64,000 nt of DNA, from NCBI GenBank assembly GCA_958450325.1, contig OY288243.1:39406878-39470877 (forward strand), given 5' to 3'. Position 1 is the stretch's first letter. Each line of letters opens with the position of its first letter. Source of the stretch: Agrostemma githago. Its lineage: Eukaryota; Streptophyta; Magnoliopsida; Caryophyllales; Caryophyllaceae. Under the pieces are notes generated by a model that worked only from the letters and a program-made list of their open reading frames with translations, ran no database searches and was not told the origin of the DNA. Positions 20,629 to 32,191 of this stretch are shown here, one piece after another. A program made the position numbers and the translations under genes.

Positions 20629-21709
20629 TGTTTTAGTTCTTCTCTACCTTCCACTTATGAACGACACTTTTTCTTGTGGTTTTATGTAATGTTCTTATGT
20701 TTGTGTTATTATATTTTGACACTTCAGCACTCATTCTGAGTTGTATTTGACCTCTATGGTGCGTTTGAATGAGGGAATTTAGGATGAAAGAGGGTAGCAC
20801 AGATTTGATAGAATAGTTTCTTTGTTTGATAGCAAAACCGAAGTAGAGAAATTTGTATTGATAAACGATCGAACACTTGATATGGTTATTAACCCAAGTA
20901 ATACCCGATACACGACCCAATCCACATCGAACCGAGTTAATTAATATAACATATTATACCCGAATCGATTGAGCATGCTTATAAGTGCTTTTTTATTTTC
21001 TCGTAAAAACACTCATTTTAGAAGTTTTTCATTGATTATTTATTTATTCTAGTTATTTTTAAGTATTGTAACATACATTTAAGTGTGTTTTTTTACCTTT
21101 CACTTAAAGAAATTTATGATCGAAACTCATCTGAACTAATATTCCCCAAACTCGAAGCGTACTTGAGTCAAAATAACATGTACGGAGTATCAATAAAAGT
21201 AGCAAAAATAAATGAACCCAATGTCAATCTTTTGCGGCTATCTTATGTTGTTAGACATACATGTATTTAACTCCAAAACCGTGCTACCTAGGTAAAATTA
21301 TGTACCTAGGTAGTATATTAAAATTATTTAAAAAATTCTATAAATTATGTTAATAAATTATGTAATTGTTGTTACAATATTAATAATTATTCAGTGTACA
21401 TTGAGTTTATATATAACATGATTTAATGATATAATTTTTGTTGAAAATAAAAATTTAATCGAATTTCACTTCTACTCAAGGTTATGGGGCCTAATTACAA
21501 CATTTGAAACCTACGAGGTCTAATCTCACAATTGCCAAAAGTTAAGGGGGTTAATTAACACTTTCGCGTATGTCTATATGTGCATTTACAATTGAATAAT
21601 ATTGGATACTCCGTATTGATTTTGGAATAAACAAAAAAAAATATCTTAGGTTGAGATGATTGTTTTTTTATTATGTGTTATAATATATATATTATATTAA
21701 ATAGAAAAC
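20629..21709. other. Non-genic AT-rich DNA
   Basis: No gene is supported. A perfect hairpin CTACCTAGGTA/TACCTAGGTAG lies at about 21284-21315 with an 8-base loop, and the stretch is otherwise anonymous. Confidence 0.5.
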
Positions 21710-22275
21710 AAAGCATTCTCCATGTTTTATACAACCAATACTCAATTTTAAGGTAACACACTTGGCACGATGTGATTAGGTAGAAATTGAAAAAGAGGGA
21801 GTTGAATACATAATCAATGCCAAACTCGGTTATTATTAGTTAGAACCCCTCAACTTCTTCTTCATTGATTATGTAGAATCCAAAGTGAAGAACCCATCAA
21901 CTTCTTCGTCATTAGAACCCTCCAACTTCTTCCTCATTGATTATGTATAATCCAAAGTAAAGAACCCATCAACTTCTTTCTCATTGATTATGTAGAATCC
22001 AAAGTGAAGCAACAAATTTCAACCACCTCCCATCATCTTCATCTTCCTCCCTTATAATCCACCACCTATAACAATGGGTGATTGCCTTTTCCATTACACC
22101 ATCCAAGTGTACATCAAAATCGAGCTGATTCTCGCCGCCAAACGTCGTCTTACTGTTGCCATTGGATGCAGACGACCCCAATTTTTTCCACCGCCCAGAC
22201 TAACTCGATATGTGCGTGGCTATAAATTCGTTCCTGCTTCATTGGGTTCATGCTTGCATTAGACTCATCTTAATG
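21710..22275 (+). repeat. Dispersed repeat, copy 1 (inverted relative to 52.4-52.9 kb)
   Basis: The segment from about 21712 to 22260 matches the reverse complement of about 52376-52920 with many differences. Shared landmarks are CCAATACTCAATT.., the TTCCATTACACCA..CCAAGTGTACA stretch and a conserved block ending ATTGGGTTCATGCTTGC. The block at 22110-22260 is well conserved as nucleotide sequence and leaves a short open frame in both copies, but no known domain. It may be a solo LTR or non-autonomous element; the ends are not clear. Confidence 0.6.
21847..22010. repeat. 46 bp tandem repeat, three full units and one partial
   Basis: Units begin near 21847, 21919 and 21965, each reading like CATCAACTTCTTCCTCATTG followed by a conserved ATTATGTAGAATCCAAAG part; a partial unit lies at 21893-21918. 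The inverted copy near 52.7 kb has a single unit, so the expansion is specific to this copy. Confidence 0.8.
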
Positions 22276-22662
22276 CTACTCATTATTAGTAGGAGTCAAT
22301 CGATACAAGCTCATTCTCACATAATTGACATAGTATTGTTATTGTAATAATAAGTTTGATCGATGAGTTGATGTAGTATCATATCAACACGTCGATCATA
22401 GATTTAGAGGCATCTCTACATCAATCATAATCTAATACACAACTAATAACGGAAAATAATAGAAGAACACTAACACAGACAACAACAGATGTGAAACATC
22501 AAAATTAGAAACAAGCACAACAAAGGGTAAGAACAATAATAGATTGTTAAGTGTGTTGAACTTTGTTTCCAGCTTGCTATATAGTGGTACTGTGTATTAA
22601 AGCGCTAAAACTGCTATCCCATGTATATATCACCTTTTATCCATGATATAATAATACCTCAC
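22276..22662. other. Anonymous AT-rich DNA before element F
   Basis: No gene or repeat end is supported here. It borders the outer end of LTR F. Confidence 0.4.
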
Positions 22663-23568
22663 TGTGGACATGACATAGGTCCACCCCGACGCGGCCAAGC
22701 GCGGGTTTGGGGAGGCGAATGAATCTCATGTGACATGGATCTCGGATTGAAATTTAAATCTAAATGGAGTCGCCACCGAACTTTGTGGGAGTTCGGGCCC
22801 GTTCGAACCCACTCTATATCTTGGTGGGCCGTGCACAAAGTACGGCCCATTCGGATTTCAGAGTTTATGGGATTCGTCCCTTTGCATTGTGATACTGATT
22901 TCGACATTATCGGAAGTCGTGTATTGAATGACTCTCGTATGCCAACGGTTTCGGACATCCGGAAACCACGGTTCTGAGTAAGGGGTGAGGGTACGTGTTG
23001 GGAAGTTCACAAAGAACACCCAACCCTGCCCGCACTTAGTAGCCTCTACTTAGATATCGTTCGGTTTTTATGTACGCGTGTTAGTTTGACGGTTGAATGA
23101 TATGAAAACAATGCTTTTTGACTAACAGGTGAAATATGTTGACTACGTCGTTTAATGCATCTAAACTAACGTCGAAGTTGTATTTAGCATGTGAGGTTCG
23201 TTTTAGTACAATAAAACAAACAACAAAATAAAAGCGTAGAAGAAGATTACAACATACGAGCGGCATACCACCCGGAAATACAACAAATTACAATTTGCCA
23301 CGATTGCGATAATAATGGAACATAAAAAAATTAGATAGCGTAAATATGATATGATGCATGGTTTTGAAAGAATAAGACACGTGATGGACTTGACACGTGT
23401 TGACCGAAGTCGTTAAAAGAATTTGTCGAGAATTGCAGTGTGTAAAGCTCGTTAATTTAGGCGTAACTGGGGCCACTCGGCCGAGTCATAGAGGGACTCA
23501 GTCGAGTGTCCCTCGAAAAAAACTTTCTGCCCGATTTTTGGGGTGCCACTCGATCGAGTGGCTACGGC
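22663..23568 (-). mobile_element. Element F: outer part of a Retand-like LTR, interrupted by element C
   Basis: It begins TGTGGACATGAC like the LTR of element A and continues collinearly for 906 bp, up to the start of element C. There is no primer binding site to its left, so this is the outer end of a left-hand LTR (or a solo LTR). Palindromes start at 23475, 23496 and 23548 (steps 21, 52). The remaining 1.5 kb is not in the window and would lie beyond the far end of C. Confidence 0.82.
23475..23559. repeat. Palindromes in LTR F
   Basis: Units at 23475 (ACTCGGCCGAGT), 23496 (ACTCAGTCGAGT) and 23548 (ACTCGATCGAGT). The next expected unit, 21 bp on, would begin at 23569, exactly where element C starts, so the C insertion went into a palindrome spacer. 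Confidence 0.85.
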
Positions 23569-26500
23569 TGTAACAACCCGTTCTTCTAATGACATTAATT
23601 AACAAGGCGGAAAATAATTAAGTCGTAAAAAGTAGTAAAAATTAAAACCGTTAACTCCAAGTGAGTCTTTCATTACTACAAGAAACGATCGTCACTTACA
23701 ATATCATAAAACGAATTACAACTTAAGTACGAGCTTTATATTGTTTAGGGTTACATGTGGACAGGTTAACAGAAAACTCAAAATTAAGCAAGACTACTCC
23801 TCGCTAGCACACGTTTCCACTGTAAGCCCAGTAATTTGACATCCTGCAAAATTTACAAAAATACAAAACTATCCCACTTAGTGGGAATAACCTAACCGTC
23901 CGTCTAACACGGCCCCGAATAATCAATGTAGTACAACGTTTAGGTTATCTAATTAACAGATAAGCAGGCATGTCACATTACAAATTGACATGTATACAAT
24001 GTGAGGTACACATGAAGTGATTTCAGTTAACATGCGAATCAATTTAAATATATAAGACATGTAGGTTATATAGAATAAAGTAATACATACATCATATGAG
24101 TATCATGTGAATAATACAGTACAGCATAGATCATAGATTCATAGAAGTGTCATGTGAAAATAGAGTAAGACATACATAATACAAATCATATGAAACATAA
24201 TATCAATCATAATCAATATTCAAGCAAGACATATAACAAAACATCACTTCCCATTATCAAGCATTTCAATCACATCATTAGTTATAAGAGTACAGAACAG
24301 TAACAAGCATACTAGCACATGTGATTTAGAAAACTGTAGTCATTTACATTTAAAAACAATGGTTTCCTTTCACATAATGCACGGGACGTGACTACTAATG
24401 TCTCATGCACACTTAAGGCTTGCATCTCACCATAAGTGCGGATGGGAACATCAATCCCGCCAATCATATCGATACTAGAAGGTTTACATCTCACCCCTAG
24501 TGCTCAATAGGATCGAACACCTAAATTGACTCGGTTTAGTCGACTGATATACGGAGAAGAAGGACTGCAAGTGCATGGACTCAGAGGCCCCGCTAAACCG
24601 AACATGTCCCATACACTGCTAAGACAAAGGTCGGAAGGTATTCCGCCCCCAAAGATATCCGATATAGAGAGTGAGAGCTGATCAGTGCCCTTGTCTATGT
24701 ATGCGCACACACCCAATCCATACTCTTGGTCTCGGGAAAGAGAACCTTTACACAACCGAGCACCTCAATGGCAACTGGACGACTACTACTCTACCGACAA
24801 ACTCATAAAGAGTTGGCTGCCCATTTACTTCTTAGCATTTTCTCGCACCGGCAGGATGCATCATGGCCTCCCATGAGCAGTGACTCCGAGTGTCGTAGTC
24901 TACTTTCGAAGCTGTCTTCTATCGCATCGCCTTCTAAACTTTACCAAGATAGCGCCCAACACGAAATGTAGGCTGAATTTGGGTGTCTTATAAAGATAGA
25001 GTCTCTGGAATATCGAGCTCAGCAGTCATCGTGGGGCACATGTCTGATGACCAGAGGGATGAAACAATACCGGGTTCCATAAGGATGACCGGTCTGTGGC
25101 CTGTGTATTGACTCGGAACAAGTCATTACAACATGGAATGGTGAAGACGACTCAGAGGGTACTGCCAGGGCACATGTTCATTTTCACCATGATTGGTGTC
25201 GATAACATCGTTCGTGAAAACGTGTCTGATCACCGGCTTAGGTTAGGTAACACACCGACTAGAAGTACGGTTGTTCCTATGGAATTTAAGTATGTCGATT
25301 TTAAGATTAACAAACATTATCAATCATCGTAAAATTTATCTTAACTGATAGTTAGTATATTGATGTAAGAGAATTGGAACATTTTATTTGAGATATATTA
25401 TTTGAAGCGTTCATTAGTTGAGATTTGATTAAAGATTCAATTATTTTGAAAAACATTATTTAAGAGGGGTTCCTTTATCTTGACTTGGTCTATGTTGACT
25501 TAAAAAGCCAAAGTTTGACCAAGATGGACTACTCAACCCTTAGTTTTGACTTAGTCACTAATTAGTCCTTAAGTGCTTATTATAAAGTTTAAGTGTTGTT
25601 TTGCACATTTAAGCATTGTTTAACTTAGTACTTTTGGGTTTTTTGTCTTTTAGTACTCTATACTTTTTGGGCACAAGTATTTAGTACATTTATTGTTCAA
25701 GTGTACGTATTTAGTATTTTTATACGGTTTCGTATTTGTACAAGTATACTTATCTTTTAAAGCCTATTTATACTTAGTAAAATATTTCAGACACCAAATA
25801 AATCAATAATAATTATAAAAATTATTTTTAACCTTATTAGGTATCATATTTCTCAAAACATAGAGTTTTACAAAAGTAACTTTAAGTAATAACAAAATCG
25901 ATAATATTATTAAGGATACTAAATGAGTCATTTTTCAAATGTTATTTTTAACTTTCAATTTTCATACTCAACATACTTTTATGAGTTAGGTTTTCAGATA
26001 TAAATTCATTTTTCAAAAAAAATAAGTTTTAATATTTTTAACAAATTAAAAATGAAAACAGTACGGTTTTCAATACTTTCTTTTAAATCGTTTAAAATAC
26101 TTAAACATCAGGAAAGTGAACCAAATTTTTATTTTTGATACCTATACTTGTACATAACTTATCACCAGAAATTTAGATTAAAATACTTTATAAATGTTCT
26201 TAAATAAAATCATCTTTCCAGATCTGACCCATTTTAGTACAAGTTTTATAAATGAAAATATGTATTATGGATTTATATGAAATTTGACATACACATATCA
26301 TCAGGAACATAATATAATTTTTACAAGTCCAAACAAAACGTTTAACATCAGAAAACATATTATTTTCTCAGACAGTACATAAAATCATACAGTACCATTT
26401 TACGAAAGAAATCATTGATAAATATAAAATTTCATAAAAACTTACCTTTTATATTTTTCTAATATACTAGACATTCAGATCTACAACTTTCATGAAGGAA

Positions 26501-27637
26501 CCTAAGGCTAATTCGAAACATAATTTACACAAAAAATTCATGAAAATACATCATACATCACAGAATCCATTTTACAGCATGTATTGTTAAGTGATAAATC
26601 AACAAATAGTTAACTTTAAACTTGGTGATCTAATGATTTAGGCCTAGACATGATGTTATATGTTAGTTAGAGTCTAAACACTATACTACAATATTTGAGG
26701 GCGAAGAAAAGTTAGGTTACCTATTAGCAATTCTCCGTATCAACTATGAAATCAAATATATATACTAAGATCGAAGCCCCCTTCCTCTTGCTCCTCTTCA
26801 TGAATAAGCTAGAATAACACACAAACAAAGTAAGTTAGTAAATATAATAGGAATAAGACTTAAAAATAAAGAGTATAAGGTAAGGAAAAGAAAGAGTATG
26901 TGCTCTTGAGATATGGTGGTATAAACACCTTAGAACTTAGAAAAACTTGTATGATTTTCTTTGGTTTTTAGATGGATCTTTGAAGGAGTGTTTAAGTGAG
27001 TGAATGGATGAGTAAATGAAGAGAAAATGGCTGGTTATAATAACACAAGTCGTGCATTAGATGTGGGAGCAAAGTGTGGACAAGAACTTGACAATTACTC
27101 AAAGTAGCTAATCATACTTTAAGAAGTACATTACTAGAAATGGTGTTTTTGATTAGTTAGGCATATTTTGAGGCTAGGGATTCAAATTCACGGTTTGGCA
27201 TGACTTAGGATTATATTTATGAGTTTATTTGGTCACACAATGGTTAAGAAAGAAGTGCGGAAATCGAAAGTCGAGAAACGAATAATCGGATGACAATTTT
27301 CGTTGCAAAGGAGCTGTCTAGTACAATTTTCTTTCGATGCACTTTGAAAATGAAATTTTGGATATTACAATTGTTTAGATCTTGGAAAAATAATAAATTT
27401 AGGCTTTTGAAACGCCTCAATCGGAGTCTGTATGAGAAAATAGGAACCGTTCTACGAAATCGCGCAGAATTGCGATAACGATAGAAATTTCAGTTTTGCA
27501 AACTTGAAGTGAAATAGAAAGGTTCCAAAAGCACAAAAATTGAATATCAATATTTAAAATATTTTGTCGAGACTCGATTTATTAATATTAATCGTTATTA
27601 GAAATAACTAAAATAGTCAAAAACACGAGGTGTTACA
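23569..27637 (-). repeat. 3' LTR of element C, 4069 bp
   Basis: It begins TGTAACAACCC and ends GAGGTGTTACA. It is the only complete LTR copy of C in the window; the matching 5' copy covers its first 816 bp only. Frames inside are short, with no domain. Confidence 0.88.
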
Positions 27638-27650
27638 GTCTACCCCCCTT
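27638..27650 (-). other. Polypurine tract of element C
   Basis: On the minus strand AAGGGGGGTAGAC lies directly before the 3' LTR start. Confidence 0.8.
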
Positions 27651-27711
27651 AAGAAAATTTCGTCCTCAAAATTTGACACAATAAGGCAAAGGTAAGGGTG
27701 GAGTTAACTAC

Positions 27712-30700
27712 CTAATCAAACAGTTCCGGGTACTTCTCCCTCATTGATTCTTCAGTATCCCACATAGCATGGTCTAACTTGCTACTTAACCATCTAACCT
27801 TTACCAGCGGTACTATTTTCCTTCGAAGGGTTTTGGTTTCTCGGGCTAGGATTTTCACTGGTCTCTCTAAGTAATTCAAATTTGGCTCGATGGCTACCAC
27901 ATCGGGTTCGATCACGTGTGTTGAGTCGCTTCTATATCTCCTCAGCTAGGATACATGAAAAACGTTGTGTACTTTCGATAGGTTAGGAGGTAGAGCTAGG
28001 CGATAAGCCACCTCCCCAATCCTCTCTAGAATCTCGTAAGGTCCAATGTACTTTGGGCTCAATTTCCCTTTGAGACCAAAACGTCTCACTCCTTTCATCG
28101 GTAACACCTTTAAGAATACACGGTCTCCAACAGAGAACTCAATCGGTCGATGATGTTCATTGGCATAAGATTTCGGACGGTCCTGTGCTGCTTGTAGTCT
28201 TTCTCGGATGATCTTGATATGCTCAATCTCGTCTTGGATTGTTTGAGATCCCAATACCAAATTATCGCTGGCATCATCCCAACATACCGGGCTTTGACAC
28301 TTCCTTCCATACAGCGCTTCAAATGGCGCACATCCAAGACTGGCGTGATGACTGTTATTGTAGGAAAACTCGACCAATGGTAACTGCTTCTCCCAGCTAT
28401 CGCTAAACTCAAGCACAGAAGCTCTCATCATATCTTCAAGGGTTTGGATGGTCCACTCGGTTTTTCCATCTGATTGTGGGTGGAAGGCGGTGCTAAGGTT
28501 CAACTTGCTTCCCATACATTCTAGTAACTTTCCCCAAAAGTGAGATACAAATCTCGGATCTCGGTCAGATATGATGTCCTTTGGCACTCCATTAAGTCAG
28601 ATTATCTCCTTCTGATAAGCTTTAGCTAGCTCTTCCAAACTCCATGTCTCCTTCATCGGAATAAAATGAGCAACCTTCGTGAGTCGGTCCATGATTACCC
28701 AAATTGCATCTTTATTGCCTTGTGTTCTCGGCAATCCCGTAATGAAGTCCATAGAGATAGAATCCCATTTACCCATTGGAATATCTAAAGGTTGTAGCAT
28801 ACCTCCTGGTCTTTGATGTTCGAACTTTACCTTTTGGCAAATCAAACATCTAGCCACAAACTCGGTCACATCTCTTTTCAATCCTTGCCACCAATATTGA
28901 AGTTTCAAGTCCTTGTACATCTTGTCGGATCCTGGGTGTATTGAGTATCTTGAGTTGTGAGCTTCATTTAATATCTTTTTGCGAATATCCTCTCTCTGTG
29001 GTACACACCATCTGCCTTTGAATCGTAGGCTTCCATCTGGATGCATTTCAAAACCATCATTTTCCCAAGTGCAATGTCCTTCCGTATTTTTATCAAATTA
29101 GGGTCTTCCCATTGTACTGTTCTCAACTCGTGATACAACTCAGGTTCAACTGACATTGCATTTATTGTAACTCCTCCCTTCTTCACCAAATTCACCTCCA
29201 TCTTATCCATATCTCGTACTAGCTCGTTAGAAGTCTTTCGGCTTAGGGCGTCGGCTACTACGTTGGCTTTCCCTTCGTGGTACTGTAGTTCGATATCATA
29301 ATCCTTGATCAACTCCAACCATCTTCTCTGTCTCATATTCAACTACTTTTGAGTGAATATGTACTTAAGGCTTTTATGATCCGTGTAGAACTTACATCTA
29401 ACTCCGTACAAGTAATGTCTCCAAATCTTTAATGCAAAGACCACTGCTGCAAGCTCTAAGTCATGGGTGGGATAGTTCTTCTTGTGCACCTTCAATTGTC
29501 GTGATGCGTAGGCAATCACCTTTCCTTTTTGCATTAGCACACATCCCAGACCATTAAGGGATGCATCGCTATATACATCGTACTCTTCTCCATCTTCTGG
29601 TAAGGTTAGAATTGGTGCTGTTGTGAGACGAGTCTTGAGTTCTTGAAAGGCTCTCTCGCATTCCTCTGTCCAAACGAACTTGGATTCTTTCTGAAGTAGA
29701 TTAGTCATTGGTTTTGTGATCTTTGAGAAGTCCTGGACGAATCTTCTATAGTATCCGGCAAGTCCTAAGAAACTTTGAATCTCTGACACGTTCTTCGATG
29801 CCTGCCATTCTTTGACGGCTTTGATCTTAGATGGGTCTACTTTTACTCCAAGATGTGAGATAACATGACCTAAGAAAGCGACTTCGTTCAACCAAAACTC
29901 ACACTTTGATAGCTTGGCATACCATTTATGCTGCTGTAATTTATTTAAAATCACACGAAGATGTTTTTCATGTTCCGACATTGTCTTAGAATAAATAAGA
30001 ATATCGTCTATGAAGACTACAACGCATTTATCCAAATAGTCTCTGAATGTCCTGTTCATTTGGTCCATGAACACTACTAGTGCGTTGGTTAGACCGAAAG
30101 GCATTACCTTGAATTCGTAATATCCATATCTCGTTCTAAAGGCGGTCTTTGGAATGTCTTCTTCCCTAACCGGAATTTGATGATAACCTGATCTTAGATC
30201 AATCTTTGAGAATACTCCAGCTCCTTTTAGCTGATCGAAGAGGTCATCAATACAAGGCAGTGGGTATCGATTCTTGATTGTTATTTTATTCAAGTCTCGG
30301 TAGTCAATACACATTCTCATACTTCCGTCTTTCTTCTTGACGAAAAGTACTGGTGCTCTCCACGGTGATACACTTGGGCGGATGAATCCCTTTTCAATTA
30401 GATCCTCTAATTGCGTCTTCAGCTCTTGTAGCTCGATCGGTGCCATACGATATGGTGCCTTTGAAATTGGTGCTGTTCCAGGGATTAAGTCAATGGAAAA
30501 CTCCACTTCCTGTTCTGGCAGTACTCCAGGTAACTCTTCTGGAAACACATCAGGATACTCTCGCACAATCGGTATATCTTCTATGGTCGGAAGTTCCTTC
30601 TCCACTAGGTTGATGTTACATAAGAAGAGCTCATTCCCTTTTCGAATCAGGTTCTCCAATTTCATTGATGACACGATTTTTACTTTAGTATTTGGCAAAC

Positions 30701-31380
30701 ATCCACGATATGTAACTCTCGCTCCAAGTGGATCCTTCAAGGTGATCTTTTGATCTCGGCACTCGAACTGTGCATGATGTTTCGCCAACCAATCCATTCC
30801 CAATATGACATCGAAACCGGGTAGGTCTAAGCTGATACTGTTGGCTAGAAACGAGGCTTGAAGGATGGTTATAGGTACGTCCCTAAACAATGCTTTACAA
30901 GCTAAGGTTTGACCATTTGGCATTGATATAGATGCGTGTATCTTCTCAGGGTTAGACAGGTTTGCTCTAGACACGAATGTTGGGGATACATGGGATAAAG
31001 ACGCTCCTGTATCAAATAAAACATAGGCGGTAATAGAATTTACCAAGAATTTACCTGAGATAACATTAGAAGGTTCCCCAATGGGTTCCTCAGAATCTTC
31101 TTGCATAGCAAACACTTTTCCTCTGACAGGCTGAGACTGAGTTGCAATAGTGGTGTTCTTCCTAGGGCACATGTTTGCTTTGTGGCCTACTTCTTTGTAG
31201 ATAAAACATGTGATTGGTTGATTATTGCACTGCTTCCTAGGGTGTGCAGGTTGCTTCCACAAATAGCAGTTTTGTGCCGACTGAGGGTTGTTGCTCTTGG
31301 TGTTACTGTTGTTGTTTCTCCCAAAATTCTTGTTCTTAAAGTTAGAACGGTTGTTCTTATTGTTGAAGTTGTTGTTTTTC
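27712..31380 (-). pseudogene. Element C: 3' end of gag plus Pol, with several stops
   Basis: From 31380 down: Asn-rich linker, two degenerate zinc knuckles (CYLWKQPAHPRKQC, CFIYKEVGHKANMC), aspartic protease (VLFDTGASLSHVS), RT with FIDDILIYSK, RNase H (DVYSDASLNGLGCVL), integrase zinc-binding part and core (SMDFITGLPR, ISDRDPRF), and a chromodomain-like end (VPLVKVRW-type, EESMREKYPELF). Lesions: in-frame TAG at 29343-29345, frameshift near 29046-29060, TGA at 28597-28599 and TAG at 27946-27948. The zinc knuckles have lost key cysteines. Lineage Tekay/Del by the overall layout. Inactive. Confidence 0.9.
31376..31380. other. Target site duplication of element D (left copy)
   Basis: ttttc, repeated directly at 36327-36331 on the other side of D. 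It lies in the gag linker of element C. Confidence 0.85.
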
Positions 31381-32150
31381 TGATCCGAATGAAGAGACTA
31401 AGGAGTTCAATGAAGTAACACTAGCTCCTGTTAGCTCGAGTCAAGCCATACTAGCACCTCCTACTAGCCTAGTAGTATGGCTTCTCCAAGTACTAAGTTA
31501 GCTCGCAAGGGAGCTGAATAAAGGAGTAAAAAGTCAAGGTTGATTAGGGGCTGATTGATAACTTCGTAGTTAGCTCCATGTTCACATGGTGTGTACACTC
31601 AAGCTTTGTTGTTGGCTCCAAGTTCACACAAGACTCCACGGCTGGTTACTCTTGGTGAAGCTTTGGTTTTAACTCCCTAGCTTTGGTTTTAACTCCATGT
31701 TTACATTAGCTTTGTTATTAGCTCCCTACTTTGTAATTAGCTCCATGTTCACATAGCTTTAGTCTTTGTTTTTGTCACCCTAAACCAACCGGTTTAAGGG
31801 CTCTTGTAGGCTATATATAGCCGGTCATTTGAAGGAATAAACATCATCCAATTTGCATATTAAAACTTGAGTAAAGCTAAGCTTTCTGTTTCGTCCTTGT
31901 AGTTCACAAGACAAAGTCTAGAGTGAGTCGCGTTACAAGCTCTAAACTCGCTATTTCAATCGAGTGTTTGATCTAGCAAACCGCTTTGTTGAAGTATAGG
32001 TCTACTTCACCTAGCATACTATCCTTGGTTACGGTTTATCCTTCCTTAAAACTACCCTTTCTTTCTGTTTTGGTTACTCATTCACGTTCCATTTCAGAAT
32101 ACTAATACTACTTCATATTCTTGTTTCAAAGTTCATATCAACTCACATCA
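31381..32150 (+). repeat. 5' LTR of element D
   Basis: It begins TGATCCGAATG and ends CTCACATCA. A TATA box CTATATATAG is at 31811-31820, with a likely start region shortly after. Confidence 0.93.
31811..31820 (+). promoter_or_regulatory. TATA box of element D
   Basis: CTATATATAG within the 5' LTR, preceded by CCAACCGGTTTAAGG. The equivalent in the 3' LTR is near 35987-35996. Confidence 0.6.
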
Positions 32151-32154
32151 TTAG

Positions 32155-32166
32155 TGGTATCAGAGC
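32155..32166 (+). other. Primer binding site of element D
   Basis: TGGTATCAGAGC, the complement of the 3' end of initiator tRNA-Met, four bases after the 5' LTR. Confidence 0.9.
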
Positions 32167-32191
32167 TTTGGTCATCCATTTAGACGTAAGC

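Noticed and set aside
24504..25332. Several short frames on both strands
   Set aside because: All lie inside the 3' LTR of element C, overlap one another and lack domains.
32168..32191. Upstream extension of the element D pol frame
   Set aside because: The first codon is TTG next to the primer binding site; the first ATG is at 32192.
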